DNA of 64,000 nt from Chitinophagales bacterium 33-2. GTDB taxonomy: Bacteria > Bacteroidota > Bacteroidia > Chitinophagales > Chitinophagaceae. The translations under genes were made by a program, and so were the position numbers. Below the pieces are notes generated by a model. It saw nothing but the letters and a program-made list of their open reading frames with translations, was not told where the DNA came from and did not search any database. Below are positions 1 through 8,427 of the stretch, in pieces (position 1 is the first letter of the stretch; each line of letters opens with the position of its first letter). The stretch is taken from NCBI GenBank assembly GCA_002050435.1, contig MWYV01000038.1, positions 1-64,000 on the forward strand, in the 5' to 3' direction.

Positions 1-404
1 GGGAGCGCACCGAAAAATGAAAACAGGTGCAACTCCATGCGATCTGATTGTGCAAGCGTTCTTCGCGCTGTATTGCTCCACCTTAGGTTTAAAGATTTCT
101 TAGGAAAAATCAGGAGCAATAAGGCGCACACAACCACCCAAATGTGATAAGATGATGTGCCTGGAATTTCATTTTGTGAGGAAACCTGGTACCTGCCTCT
201 TGTTGCCCGCAGATCGCGCTGATGAACGCAGAAGACCCATCAGCGAAAATCTGCGTAATCTGCGGGAGGCCTTTTTGTTGCCTGTTCGCAAGGCTGGCAA
301 CGCTCAAAAAGGTTGTCAGCCAGGTACGAGGCCCGCCGGCCTGAGGCAAAATAGCTTAACTAAAAGCGATGTTTGATTTTTACCGGACAGCAGTGAATTT
401 ATGA
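1..404. other. Left-edge non-coding stretch with a dispersed repeat
   Basis: No convincing gene is visible. Short open frames on both strands here are made by the repeat at 191-392 and reappear in the second copy near 27.8 kb, so they are not treated as genes. The first 190 bases show no recognisable RNA, terminator or promoter. Confidence 0.6.
191..392. repeat. Dispersed intergenic repeat, copy A
   Basis: About 200 bp that recurs at 27791-27998 in the same orientation with a few substitutions and 1-3 base indels. It contains nested inverted repeats. An 8-bp stem CGCTGATG/CATCAGCG is extended by CAGAT/ATCTG. A second hairpin is formed by CCTTTTTG/CAAAAAGG enclosing GTTGCC/GGCAAC. A GC-rich GGCC-CGCC-GGCC segment lies near the right end. 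There is no coding potential and no transposase. It resembles the ATCTGCGTAATCTGCGG-type intergenic repeats I recall from several bacterial phyla; that recollection was not checked by search. Confidence 0.85.
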
Positions 405-1109
405 TCATGAACGTGAAACCCTTCCAAATACTTTTTTCAGTATCTCGGTTGTGCGGGCCACAGGATTCGTTCTGATATTGGCCTCCTCCTGGGCAATCTG
501 ATCAAACAAAGCAGTAACAGCCCTGTCCACAACATAAGAAGGCAGATCAGGATTCAATTTATTCATTGTTGTTGGAAAATTATTATAGGTGTTGATCACA
601 TCTGTATAATATTTGGTAGCATTGAATTTATCAAGAGATGCCCGGATAATTGGAGAAAAAGCATTGACAAGTTTCTGGGTTGTTCTTTCACGGAAGTAAT
701 TTGTTGCGGCGTCACGCGGACCAGATACAATGTTCAGGGCATCAGCAATGCTCATATCTCTTATGGCATCGAGAAAAATGGGACCCGCATGACCTACGGC
801 ATCCTCAGCGGCCCGGTTGATTTGTAAAATGGCACGATCCACCATCGAACCCAAACCTACCTGCCTTAACGTATTTTCAATTTTCTGTGCATCTGGCGGA
901 AGCAGTAATTTATATAATGCACTGCCAAAAAATCCATCGGTTTGATTTAAAGAAGCAATGCCTCTCCCAACCCCTTTGTCCAGGGCCTGCCTGATAGCTG
1001 TTGCTGCTTCAGATTGGGTTACGGCGGATGTTGCTGTCCCGGGAAAATTGGCTACATCACATGAAAAAAAAAAGAAAGGAATTACAAGGGTTAATAAAAT
1101 ACGTTTCAT
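405..1109 (-). CDS. DUF4197 domain lipoprotein
   Basis: A 234-aa protein of unknown function. The N-terminus is a lipoprotein signal: basic MKR, a hydrophobic stretch, then a lipobox ending FFSC with Cys near residue 17. The remainder is a mostly helical soluble domain matching the DUF4197 pattern: AIRQALDKGVGRGI near residue 40, then a Phe-rich stretch and repeated Leu/Ile helices. Length is typical of the family. It probably sits on the periplasmic face of the inner or outer membrane. The ATG start is supported by the signal peptide. It is not in an obvious operon. Family recognition is from memory of conserved segments; function is unknown. Confidence 0.75.
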   Translation of the reverse strand: MKRILLTLVIPFFFFSCDVANFPGTATSAVTQSEAATAIRQALDKGVGRGIASLNQTDGFFGSALYKLLLPPDAQKIENTLRQVGLGSMVDRAILQINRAAEDAVGHAGPIFLDAIRDMSIADALNIVSGPRDAATNYFRERTTQKLVNAFSPIIRASLDKFNATKYYTDVINTYNNFPTTMNKLNPDLPSYVVDRAVTALFDQIAQEEANIRTNPVARTTEILKKVFGRVSRS

Positions 1110-1166
1110 TTGAGATTTTAAATTATTTACTCAAAACACGCGCCAGACTAAGCAGTGGAATAACAG

Positions 1167-1535
1167 TTAGAAAATAAGGTGTTGCTTCCTGCCTTTAATC
1201 CTGTTTCTTAAATTTTTGAAAAACCTTATTCGCTCCCTTTCACTGACTGTGCTGATCAGGGTTGATTTTTTTATAAGATTCTGAATATAGCGCGAGCTAT
1301 GCTCACAAAAATGAACATCACGGGTAATCATTACATTCAAAACACTATGAACAAGGAAGCAAATTTTTGATTCATTCAAGGTAGCCAATATAGAATTCTC
1401 CAATATGATGATCTCATTAAAATACATGCGGTAAGATGCAAGCGGCTTTTTCTCAGGGTCCCCTACCCTGAACTTATATCCTAAAGTGGCCTGCTCCTCA
1501 AGGTGATCTATCAATTTTTCCAGCGCTTCATACAA
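1167..1535 (-). CDS. Hypothetical protein, 122 aa
   Basis: An ATG-started frame of 122 codons with no recognised domain. The sequence is helical and charged (N-terminal EKLIDHLEEQ), has two Cys residues in the middle, and ends in a basic segment rich in Arg/Lys (ERIRFFKNLRNRIKGRKQ). There is no signal peptide or membrane segment. It is divergent from the next small gene with only 34 bp between start codons, so the two could share a control region. It could be an accessory gene or a chance frame. Confidence 0.4.
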   Translation of the reverse strand: MYEALEKLIDHLEEQATLGYKFRVGDPEKKPLASYRMYFNEIIILENSILATLNESKICFLVHSVLNVMITRDVHFCEHSSRYIQNLIKKSTLISTVSERERIRFFKNLRNRIKGRKQHLIF

Positions 1536-1569
1536 CTTTCAAAAACTCAATGGAAATGAAAAAGTAAAT

Positions 1570-1872
1570 ATGCACACTACTTTCAAAGGCACTTATTACC
1601 TGGTCAAATTCAGAAATAAAGAAATCATCGTACACAAGCCCGTCATTGATTATAATATGGTTTGCCTATATACCATTGAACCCCATAACCGGGAGACCAT
1701 TTATTCTGACAAATACCATAGCTTTTTATTCATTCAAAAAATAAAGGCACATCACTATAAAATACAATTTCCAGATGGAAACTATAATGAATACTTCTAT
1801 GAGAACGGGCGCTGTACTTCAATAAAGGTGGAGAGTTCCATGTACAGCGTCATTATGGTATTAAAAAAGTGA
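1570..1872 (+). CDS. Hypothetical protein, 100 aa
   Basis: An ATG-started 100-codon frame rich in Tyr, His, Ile and Lys, with alternating hydrophobic residues suggesting a small beta-rich soluble protein. No signal peptide, membrane helix or known motif is seen. It starts 34 bp from the divergent 122-aa frame. Its AT-rich, Tyr-rich composition differs from the housekeeping genes to the right. Both small genes may be accessory. I do not recognise a family. Confidence 0.45.
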   Translation: MHTTFKGTYYLVKFRNKEIIVHKPVIDYNMVCLYTIEPHNRETIYSDKYHSFLFIQKIKAHHYKIQFPDGNYNEYFYENGRCTSIKVESSMYSVIMVLKK

Positions 1873-1887
1873 TTTAAAATTATTAAT

Positions 1888-1950
1888 ATGAAAGTTTTTA
1901 TCTCAGGCACCACAGTTATATTGGTAGTTTCCTCATGTTTAAAGCTTTAG
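1888..1950 (+). pseudogene. 20-codon frame resembling a lipoprotein signal peptide
   Basis: ATG AAA GTT... encodes MKVFISGTTVILVVSSCLKL and then a TAG stop. The peptide has a basic start, a hydrophobic core and a lipobox-like VVSSC, as in Bacteroidota lipoproteins, but it stops three residues after the Cys. No continuation in frame looks protein-like. It could be a remnant of a decayed lipoprotein gene, a very small lipopeptide, or chance. Confidence 0.25.
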
Positions 1951-2270
1951 AAACGGGCCATATAGTACATGCATTGGTTCGTGTAGGGTTTATGGGGCAA
2001 CAAAATCCTACCCGGGGTCCTTTTCATTAAGCCTTAAAAAAGATGTTTAAGGGTGATGGCTGATCATACCAGGCAGAATGAATCTTTCCAGCTTTTCTAA
2101 AAAATCGACTGATAGAGATTCAAATGTCAAACACAAAAGAGCGCCCCGCCTCAGTGGCTGCGTAAAAGATCCAATATTTTTTATTAGCCTGCCCTAATAT
2201 CCAACAGCCAGAAACAGGTGCATTTTTATTGCCTGGGGCTGTCCATATCTTTTTAATTCACTGCTATGAG

Positions 2271-2278
2271 TACATTTG
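2271..2278 (+). promoter_or_regulatory. Probable lysS promoter -7 element
   Basis: TACATTTG matches the Bacteroidota -7 consensus TAnnTTTG and lies 19 bp before the preferred lysS ATG at 2298. No clear -33 TTG is present at the usual 17-23 bp spacing, so the assignment rests on the -7 element and its position. Confidence 0.6.
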
Positions 2279-2297
2279 CACACTTAGAACAGCTAGT

Positions 2298-3851
2298 ATG
2301 CAAACACAACATTTATCAGAACAGGAAGTTATCCGGAGAGAAAAACTATCGGGGCTTCAAAATCTTGGAATAGACCCTTACCCGGCGGCACTTTATCCCG
2401 TCAGCCATTATTCTCAGGAAATAAAAGCTTCATTCGCTGACGAATCAAAAGATGATTACGCAGATGTATGCCTGGCAGGAAGAATCATGGGTGTCCGTGA
2501 TATGGGTAAAGCTTCGTTCGCAGAATTACAGGATGGACAAGGAAGAATACAGATCTATGTAAGGAAAGATGACATTGCAAAAGACGGTGATACCAGCTTA
2601 TACGACCAGGTCTGGAAAAAACTTTTGGATATCGGTGATTTTATTGGTGTAAAGGGTTTTGTTTTCAGAACAAAGATGGGTGAGATCTCCATTCATGTTA
2701 AAGAATTTACCCTGCTTGCAAAATCATTGCGTCCGTTGCCTATTGTAAAAGAAGCAGAAGGCCAGACCTTTGATGCGGTTACAGATCCTGAATTTAAATA
2801 CCGCCAGCGTTATGCCGACCTGGTGATCAATCCTGCGATCAAAGAAACTTTTCTGAAAAGAACAAGGCTGATTAATTCAATAAGAGAATTTTTAAACCAG
2901 CACGGTGCACTTGAAGTAGATACGCCGGTGCTTCAAAGCATTCCGGGCGGCGCAGCGGCTAGGCCTTTTACAACGCACCATAATGCATTGGATGTTCCTT
3001 TTTATTTAAGGGTCGCCAATGAACTTTACTTAAAACGACTGATCGTTGGAGGTTTTGACTGGGTGTATGAGTTCAGCCGCAATTTCAGAAATGAAGGAAT
3101 GGACCGAACCCATAATCCTGAGTTTACCATTCTGGAATTTTATACTGCATATAAAGATTACCTGTGGATGATGAATGTTACAGAACGCCTGCTTGAAAAA
3201 GCAGCCATTGATGTTACCACCACAACAGACGTAACCGTTGGCGAACACCTGATTTCATTCAAAGCACCTTATAAGCGCATCTCCATTTACGATGCGATTA
3301 AAGAACATACAGGTTTTGATGTAAGCGAAATGGATGAAGCAGCATTAAGAGCTGTTTGCAGGCAATTGCGCATTGAATCCGATGCTTCCATGGGTCATGG
3401 AAAACTGATCGATCAAATTTTTGGCGGTCGGTGTGAACATCATTATATACAACCCACTTTTATTATTGATTACCCTGTGGAAATGAGTCCGCTTACAAAA
3501 AAACACAGAAGCAAACCAGGACTTGTAGAACGTTTTGAACTGATCATAAACGGAAAAGAAATCGCTAACGCATACACGGAGCTGAATGATCCTATTGATC
3601 AGCGCGAACGTTTTGAAGAGCAGGTGAAACTTATGGAAAGAGGCGATGAAGAAGCCATGTATATAGATTATGATTTTTTACGCGCACTGGAATATGGAAT
3701 GCCTCCGACGTCGGGAATTGGTTTTGGCATCGACAGGCTTTGCATGCTGCTCACCAACCAGCCTTCCATCCAGGATGTATTGCTCTTTCCACAGATGCGA
3801 CCTGAAAAATGGGTGGTGGATGCGAACGAAGAACAAAAAGATGATCAATAA
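2298..3851 (+). CDS. lysS: Lysyl-tRNA synthetase, class II
   Basis: Charges tRNA-Lys with lysine in the cytoplasm, using ATP. The 517-aa length fits the bacterial family. The order is an N-terminal OB-fold anticodon-binding domain (about residues 40-150, GRIMGVRDMGKASFAELQD) and then the class II catalytic core. Motif 2 is visible as RNFRNEGMDRTHNPEFT, and motif 3 as GIGFGIDRLCMLLTN close to the C-terminus. The frame is open to 2229, but that longer start would place the TAnnTTTG element inside the gene. ATG 2298 gives the usual N-terminus MQTQHLSEQE. It overlaps the next gene by one base (TAATG), suggesting co-transcription. Confidence 0.97.
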   Translation: MQTQHLSEQEVIRREKLSGLQNLGIDPYPAALYPVSHYSQEIKASFADESKDDYADVCLAGRIMGVRDMGKASFAELQDGQGRIQIYVRKDDIAKDGDTSLYDQVWKKLLDIGDFIGVKGFVFRTKMGEISIHVKEFTLLAKSLRPLPIVKEAEGQTFDAVTDPEFKYRQRYADLVINPAIKETFLKRTRLINSIREFLNQHGALEVDTPVLQSIPGGAAARPFTTHHNALDVPFYLRVANELYLKRLIVGGFDWVYEFSRNFRNEGMDRTHNPEFTILEFYTAYKDYLWMMNVTERLLEKAAIDVTTTTDVTVGEHLISFKAPYKRISIYDAIKEHTGFDVSEMDEAALRAVCRQLRIESDASMGHGKLIDQIFGGRCEHHYIQPTFIIDYPVEMSPLTKKHRSKPGLVERFELIINGKEIANAYTELNDPIDQRERFEEQVKLMERGDEEAMYIDYDFLRALEYGMPPTSGIGFGIDRLCMLLTNQPSIQDVLLFPQMRPEKWVVDANEEQKDDQ

Positions 3852-4717
3852 TGAAGGTCTGCGGCTTTTCATTTATCAGGAACGCCATAAAGTACCAGTA
3901 TCCCGTTGCTGAAGCTTTATCCTCCATTCTTCCACTTTGTGATGAAGTGTTTGTTGCTGTAGGAAATTCTGATGATGGAACCAGGGCACTCATTGAAGGA
4001 CTGAGCCCTAAAATCCACATCATTGATACCGTGTGGAATGATCGTTTGAGGGAAGAAGGAAAAGTACTTGCTGTGGAAACAGATAAAGCCCTGCGCGCTG
4101 TGACTCTTAACTACCACTGGTGTATCTATATCCAGGGAGATGAAGTCATGCATGAAGCAGGTTATGATGAAGTGAAAAAGGCCATGGAGAAATGGAAAGA
4201 TGATAAGCGTGTAGATGGACTTCTATTTAAATACAGGCATTTCTATGGTTCCTATGATTATATTGGAGCATCCTCAAGATGGTATAAACGGGAAATTCGT
4301 GTGATCAAAAATGATCCTGCCATATTTTCTTACCGCGACGCGCAGGGCTTCCGAAAGAACAACAATGAAAAACTAAGTGTAAAAGCATTGAATGCTTATA
4401 TCCATCATTATGGCTGGGTAAGAGAGCCGGAAGCCATGTATGCAAAAACTTATGATTTCAGTAAACACTGGAGTGGAGATAAGTGGCAGCCTCAAAAAAC
4501 TTTTTCAAAATTTGATTATAGCCAGCATGTTGATGGATTGCAAAAATTTACAGGAACGCATCCATCTGTGATGCATCCATTGATAGAAAAAATGAACTGG
4601 CAATTTGAATTTGATCCCAGTTTCAGCAATCTTCCATTCAAAGAAAAACTTAAAAATTACCTGGAAAAAATTACAGGAAAAAGACCGTTCGATCACAACA
4701 ATTTTAAGATCGTTTAA
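3851..4717 (+). CDS. Glycosyltransferase family 2-like protein
   Basis: A 288-aa cytoplasmic protein with a GT-A-like N-terminus (KVCGFSFIRNAIKYQYP, then LCDEVFVAVGNSDDGT), where the Asp residues could bind the nucleotide sugar. The metal-binding position looks like YIQGDEVMHEAG around residue 100, in place of a strict DxD. It lacks C-terminal membrane helices, so it is probably a soluble or peripheral enzyme acting on a glycan or lipid acceptor. The acceptor cannot be inferred. The start codon overlaps the lysS stop by one base. Only the fold family is called. Confidence 0.8.
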   Translation: MKVCGFSFIRNAIKYQYPVAEALSSILPLCDEVFVAVGNSDDGTRALIEGLSPKIHIIDTVWNDRLREEGKVLAVETDKALRAVTLNYHWCIYIQGDEVMHEAGYDEVKKAMEKWKDDKRVDGLLFKYRHFYGSYDYIGASSRWYKREIRVIKNDPAIFSYRDAQGFRKNNNEKLSVKALNAYIHHYGWVREPEAMYAKTYDFSKHWSGDKWQPQKTFSKFDYSQHVDGLQKFTGTHPSVMHPLIEKMNWQFEFDPSFSNLPFKEKLKNYLEKITGKRPFDHNNFKIV

Positions 4718-4859
4718 ATGAAATAATTCCTTGCTGCCTTTTATAATTTTCCACGGGGCGTCCTCGAGTGCTCAATTCCTTTGTTAGAAAGAAAAATTCT
4801 TTAACTCCTAAGAAACAACTTCAAATAAATGTGATTTTTTAAAAGAGATGGAACAGGAG

Positions 4860-5681
4860 TTAATCCAGGAAAATATCTTTCATTAATCCCTGCCCGCTGT
4901 TCACTGAATAAATTGACAGATCGGTAATGCCTTCCGCTGCAAGCACCGCTTCATCAATAAAAAAATTGCCAGTGCATTCAGCAGAAAGTTTTGATAATAT
5001 GTGATATGCTGCGTCCGCAACAATTTCTGGTTTGCGGCTCATTTGCATAAGCGCATCTCCACCCAAAAGATTTTGTACCGCCGCTGTTGCAATGGTTGTT
5101 TGGGGCCACAAGGCATTTGCAGCAATTTTATATTGTCTTAATTCTTCCGCAAGACCTAAAATGATCATGCTCATCCCATATTTACTCAAGGTATAGGCCA
5201 GGTGTTGTTCAAACCATTTTGGATTCATGTTCAATGGAGGCGAAAGATTGAGAATGTGCGGATTCTCCGCTTTCTTCAGATAGGGCAAACAGGCCTGGCA
5301 CATCAGAAAAGTGCCGCGGACCTGGATTCCATGCATCAGATCAAAACGTTTGGCCTCGATATGTTCGGTGGGAGACAGGTTGATGGCACTGGCATTATTG
5401 ATTAATATGTCGATGCTACCGAAATGATTTGCAGTTTCCTTGACAGCACTGGCAATATCTTCTTCATTGCGGATATCGCATTTTAAAGCAAGCGCTTTTA
5501 CACCGAATGCTTCAATTTCTTTGGCAGCAGTAAAGATGGTTCCTTCCAGTTTTGGATGTGGTTCAGTTGTTTTGGCGGCAATGGCAATATTGGCGCCTGC
5601 TTTTGCAAGTTTGATGGCGATGGCTTTTCCAATTCCACGGCTGCCACCTGTGATCAGTACATTTTTGTTCTTAAATTTCAT
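4860..5681 (-). CDS. SDR family NAD(P)-dependent oxidoreductase, HSDL2-like
   Basis: A classical short-chain dehydrogenase of 273 aa. The N-terminal TGGSRGIGKA (residues 11-20) is the Rossmann cofactor loop, NNAS is present near residue 92, and YTLSK carries the catalytic Tyr and Lys. The insertion KTTEPHPKLEGTIFTAAKEI after the second strand and the SP-rich active-site strand (LNLSPPLN) resemble the hydroxysteroid-dehydrogenase-like 2 subgroup. The substrate is unknown, possibly a fatty acyl or isoprenoid-derived compound. It lies 8 bp downstream of the aldo/keto reductase gene on the same strand, so the two reductases are probably one transcript. Confidence 0.9.
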   Translation of the reverse strand: MKFKNKNVLITGGSRGIGKAIAIKLAKAGANIAIAAKTTEPHPKLEGTIFTAAKEIEAFGVKALALKCDIRNEEDIASAVKETANHFGSIDILINNASAINLSPTEHIEAKRFDLMHGIQVRGTFLMCQACLPYLKKAENPHILNLSPPLNMNPKWFEQHLAYTLSKYGMSMIILGLAEELRQYKIAANALWPQTTIATAAVQNLLGGDALMQMSRKPEIVADAAYHILSKLSAECTGNFFIDEAVLAAEGITDLSIYSVNSGQGLMKDIFLD

Positions 5682-5689
5682 AGCCTGGT

Positions 5690-6679
5690 TTAATATTCAG
5701 CCTGCCTTGGTTTCGTTTGCATGATTGCATCAATCTTTTGCATAACCTCAGGTGTTAATGCCGGAAGAACATCCAGTGCTTTAAGATTTTCCTGAAGCTG
5801 TTCTTTTTTTGTGGCACCCAGGATGGCTGTTGTTACATCAGGATTTTTGATACACCAGGCAATCGCAAGGGTTGACTGGGCGGTACCAAGTTCATTCGCC
5901 ACTTCTGCCAGCTGGCGCACCTTCTGCAGTTTGTCTTCCACCATCCATCTTTCTTTCAGCCAGCCAAAGCCTTCCAGTGCAAAACGGCTTCCTTCTGGAA
6001 CACCATCATTGTATTTCCCGGAGAGTAATCCTGATGCCAATGGGCTCCAGATGGTGGTGCCCATACCTACTGTTCTGAAAATATTGGTAAACTCCGCTTC
6101 CATTTTATCGCGCTCCAGCAGGTTGTATTGTGGTTGTTCTACTGATGGACCAATCAGGTGTAACAGGCTGGCCACCCTGTGCGCCTCCATGATCTCCGCG
6201 GCACTCCATTCGCTGGTGCCCCAGTATAATATCTTTCCCTGTTGTATCAGGGTGTTCATTGTCCAAACCACTTCTTCCATAGGAACACCCTTATCTGGCC
6301 TGTGACACAAGAAAAGGTCAAGGTAATCCAGCTGCAATCTTTGCAAAGCCTCATGACAGGCTTCCACCAAATGTTTCCTGCTTAACCCGGTCTGGTTTGG
6401 TTTATTTTCTTTTCCTCTCCAGCCAAAAAAAGCCTTGCTGCTCACGGTATAAGATGTGCGGTCCCAGTTTTTGTTTTTCAGAATGCGGCCCATCAGTTTT
6501 TCACTTTCGCCCAGTGCATATACTTCAGCATTGTCGAAAAAATTGATACCTGCATCATAAGCAATGCTCATTAATTCATCTGCAGGTGCTTCATCAATTT
6601 GTTTATGAAATGTAACCCAGCTACCATAGGAAAGTACGCTTAGCTCCAATCCTGTTTTTCCCATTCTCCTGTATTCCAT
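5690..6679 (-). CDS. Aldo/keto reductase, potassium-channel beta-subunit-like
   Basis: A 329-aa NADPH-dependent oxidoreductase with a TIM-barrel fold. The catalytic tetrad is visible: Asp and Tyr in FFDNAEVY (around residues 49-56), Lys in SSKAFFGW, and His in LCHRPD. The sequence RRMGKTGLELSVLSYGSWVTF and the GTSEWSAAEI and IWSPLASGLLSGKY segments are typical of the Kv-beta/YghZ branch. It probably reduces aldehydes or ketones in the cytoplasm. It is the first gene of a probable two-gene operon with the SDR. No specific promoter element is called. Confidence 0.92.
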   Translation of the reverse strand: MEYRRMGKTGLELSVLSYGSWVTFHKQIDEAPADELMSIAYDAGINFFDNAEVYALGESEKLMGRILKNKNWDRTSYTVSSKAFFGWRGKENKPNQTGLSRKHLVEACHEALQRLQLDYLDLFLCHRPDKGVPMEEVVWTMNTLIQQGKILYWGTSEWSAAEIMEAHRVASLLHLIGPSVEQPQYNLLERDKMEAEFTNIFRTVGMGTTIWSPLASGLLSGKYNDGVPEGSRFALEGFGWLKERWMVEDKLQKVRQLAEVANELGTAQSTLAIAWCIKNPDVTTAILGATKKEQLQENLKALDVLPALTPEVMQKIDAIMQTKPRQAEY

Positions 6680-6779
6680 GCTATAAATTTTTACCGAAGG
6701 TATTCAGAGAAATCTGAAGTTCAGCTGCAGAGGTGCGTGATGATCCGGCAGATCAACACTCCTGATTCACGCAAATTTC

Positions 6780-8363
6780 TTAAAACAGTTTTGCCGCGCC
6801 TGAAGAAAAAATGGGCATGCCACTGCGTGTTCCATTATGTACACCAGCATCCACTACTACCTGCCCGTTCACAATTACATAATGAAAACCTTTGGAATAG
6901 GCATGTGGTTTTTCAAAACTTGAAATGTCCTGAACTTCCTTTTCATCAAAAATGAGGATGTCTGCTGCGAAACCTTCACGGATCAGACCCCTGTCGCGCA
7001 AACCGAATTTCTGTGCGGGCAATGAGGTCATTCTTCTGATGGCCTCTTCAAGAGTAAGGATCTTCTGATCACGAACATAATTACCAATCACCCTGGCATT
7101 GGTGCCATATCCACGCGGATGTGGGACACCCTGGTTGTAGATGCGGATGCTGGCATCGGAAGCAAACATGTTAAAGGGATACTGCATAATGCGTTTTACA
7201 TCCTCTTCACTCATACCATGAAATACCATTCCTGCACCACCTGCCAGCATCATATCAATTATGGTCAGCGCTTCTTCTTTCCCTTTATGTTTTCTGCCCT
7301 TCATTAAATTGATCTGCTCAATGCTTTTACCATTGTAAGTTGAATCGGCACGGTGACTTGCCACGACAGCGTAACTGAAATGTTTTAATTTTCTTTTTTT
7401 AAGATTTTTGAGCAGGGCATCAATCACATAGGCGCGCACTTCAGGTCTTTGAAGCCTGGCCATAATCGAATCATTTCCATCAGCAAGAATTTCATCCGGC
7501 AGCAAGGTGCTTAAGGAAGTGCTGCTTGCCGTGTATGGATATTGATCGATCGTTACTTCAATTCCCTCTTCCCTGGCTGCCTGCACAAGTGCCAGCGTTT
7601 GCCTGCTTCTGCCCCAGTTATGATGGCCACTGACTTTAAAATGCGAGATCTGCACTGGTATGCGTGCCTGTCTTCCAATTTCAAGTGCTTCATTTATAGC
7701 CCTGATCACACTATCACCTTCACTGCGCATGTGAGAGGCGTACACACCATTGTATTTTGCAGCAACTTTGGCCAGCCTTACAATTTCATCTGTCTCGGAA
7801 TAAGCACCTGGTATATAAAGCAGGCCTGTGCTCAAACCTACAGCTCCTCCCTGCATGGCAGCTTCCACCAGGTTTTCCATTCTTTTCATTTCATCTTCCG
7901 TTGGTTTACGGTTGGCTCTTCCCATGATGGCCCTGCGCACATCGTTATGACCAACCAGACTTGCTACGTTCACTGATGTTTTCAGCGAATCGATCATCTG
8001 CAGGTATTTTTTTATATCAACATTTGATGCGCCGCAATTCCCGGTGATCACGGTAGTTACTCCATCAAGAATAAAATTATTGGCAGTTGGATTAATCAGT
8101 TCATCGCCTTCGATATGTGTATGCACATCGATGAAACCGGGAGTAACAATTTTTCCTGCTGCATCTATGGACCTTTTTGATTTTAATAAGTGTAGGTTTC
8201 CAATTCTTACAATTCTTCCATCACGCACTGCAATATCGGCGCGGTACCAGGAATTGCCTGTGCCATCAAGTATGCGCCCGTTTTTAATAATCAGATCTAC
8301 GGAATCCTGTGCTGAAACCTGAAAAAAGGTAAAGAAAAACAGGACGATAATGGGAAGTTTCAT
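6780..8363 (-). CDS. N-acyl-D-amino-acid deacylase family amidohydrolase
   Basis: Probably hydrolyses N-acyl-D-amino acids to D-amino acids, or a related amide. The 527-aa protein starts with a signal peptide (KLPIIVLFFFTFFQVSAQ) and is therefore periplasmic. Metal-site motifs of the D-aminoacylase group are visible: GFIDVHTH near residue 78, GNCGAS with the metal-bridging Cys near residue 110, ASHMRSEGD, ISHFKVSG, and FASDAS near residue 403. It is divergent from the class C-type serine hydrolase with 64 bp between starts. Together they suggest periplasmic handling of D-amino-acid-containing peptides. The exact substrate is not determinable. Confidence 0.88.
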   Translation of the reverse strand: MKLPIIVLFFFTFFQVSAQDSVDLIIKNGRILDGTGNSWYRADIAVRDGRIVRIGNLHLLKSKRSIDAAGKIVTPGFIDVHTHIEGDELINPTANNFILDGVTTVITGNCGASNVDIKKYLQMIDSLKTSVNVASLVGHNDVRRAIMGRANRKPTEDEMKRMENLVEAAMQGGAVGLSTGLLYIPGAYSETDEIVRLAKVAAKYNGVYASHMRSEGDSVIRAINEALEIGRQARIPVQISHFKVSGHHNWGRSRQTLALVQAAREEGIEVTIDQYPYTASSTSLSTLLPDEILADGNDSIMARLQRPEVRAYVIDALLKNLKKRKLKHFSYAVVASHRADSTYNGKSIEQINLMKGRKHKGKEEALTIIDMMLAGGAGMVFHGMSEEDVKRIMQYPFNMFASDASIRIYNQGVPHPRGYGTNARVIGNYVRDQKILTLEEAIRRMTSLPAQKFGLRDRGLIREGFAADILIFDEKEVQDISSFEKPHAYSKGFHYVIVNGQVVVDAGVHNGTRSGMPIFSSGAAKLF

Positions 8364-8427
8364 AATTCTAAAAATATGGCATTAAATGCATGAACAAAGG
8401 ATCTTGTGAAAATTCTTACATTCAGTT

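Larger units (their letters stand above)
1873..2297. other. Intergenic gap upstream of lysS
   Basis: About 425 bp with no full-size gene. It holds a 20-codon frame resembling a lipoprotein signal peptide (1888-1950) and, near its right end, the lysS promoter element. An imperfect hairpin (GTAGG...CCTAC) lies around 1983-2015 and has no T-run. Confidence 0.5.

Noticed and set aside
110-376. Open frames on both strands near the left end
   Set aside because: They lie in the dispersed repeat, recur in copy B at 27.7-28.0 kb, and have no protein-like pattern.
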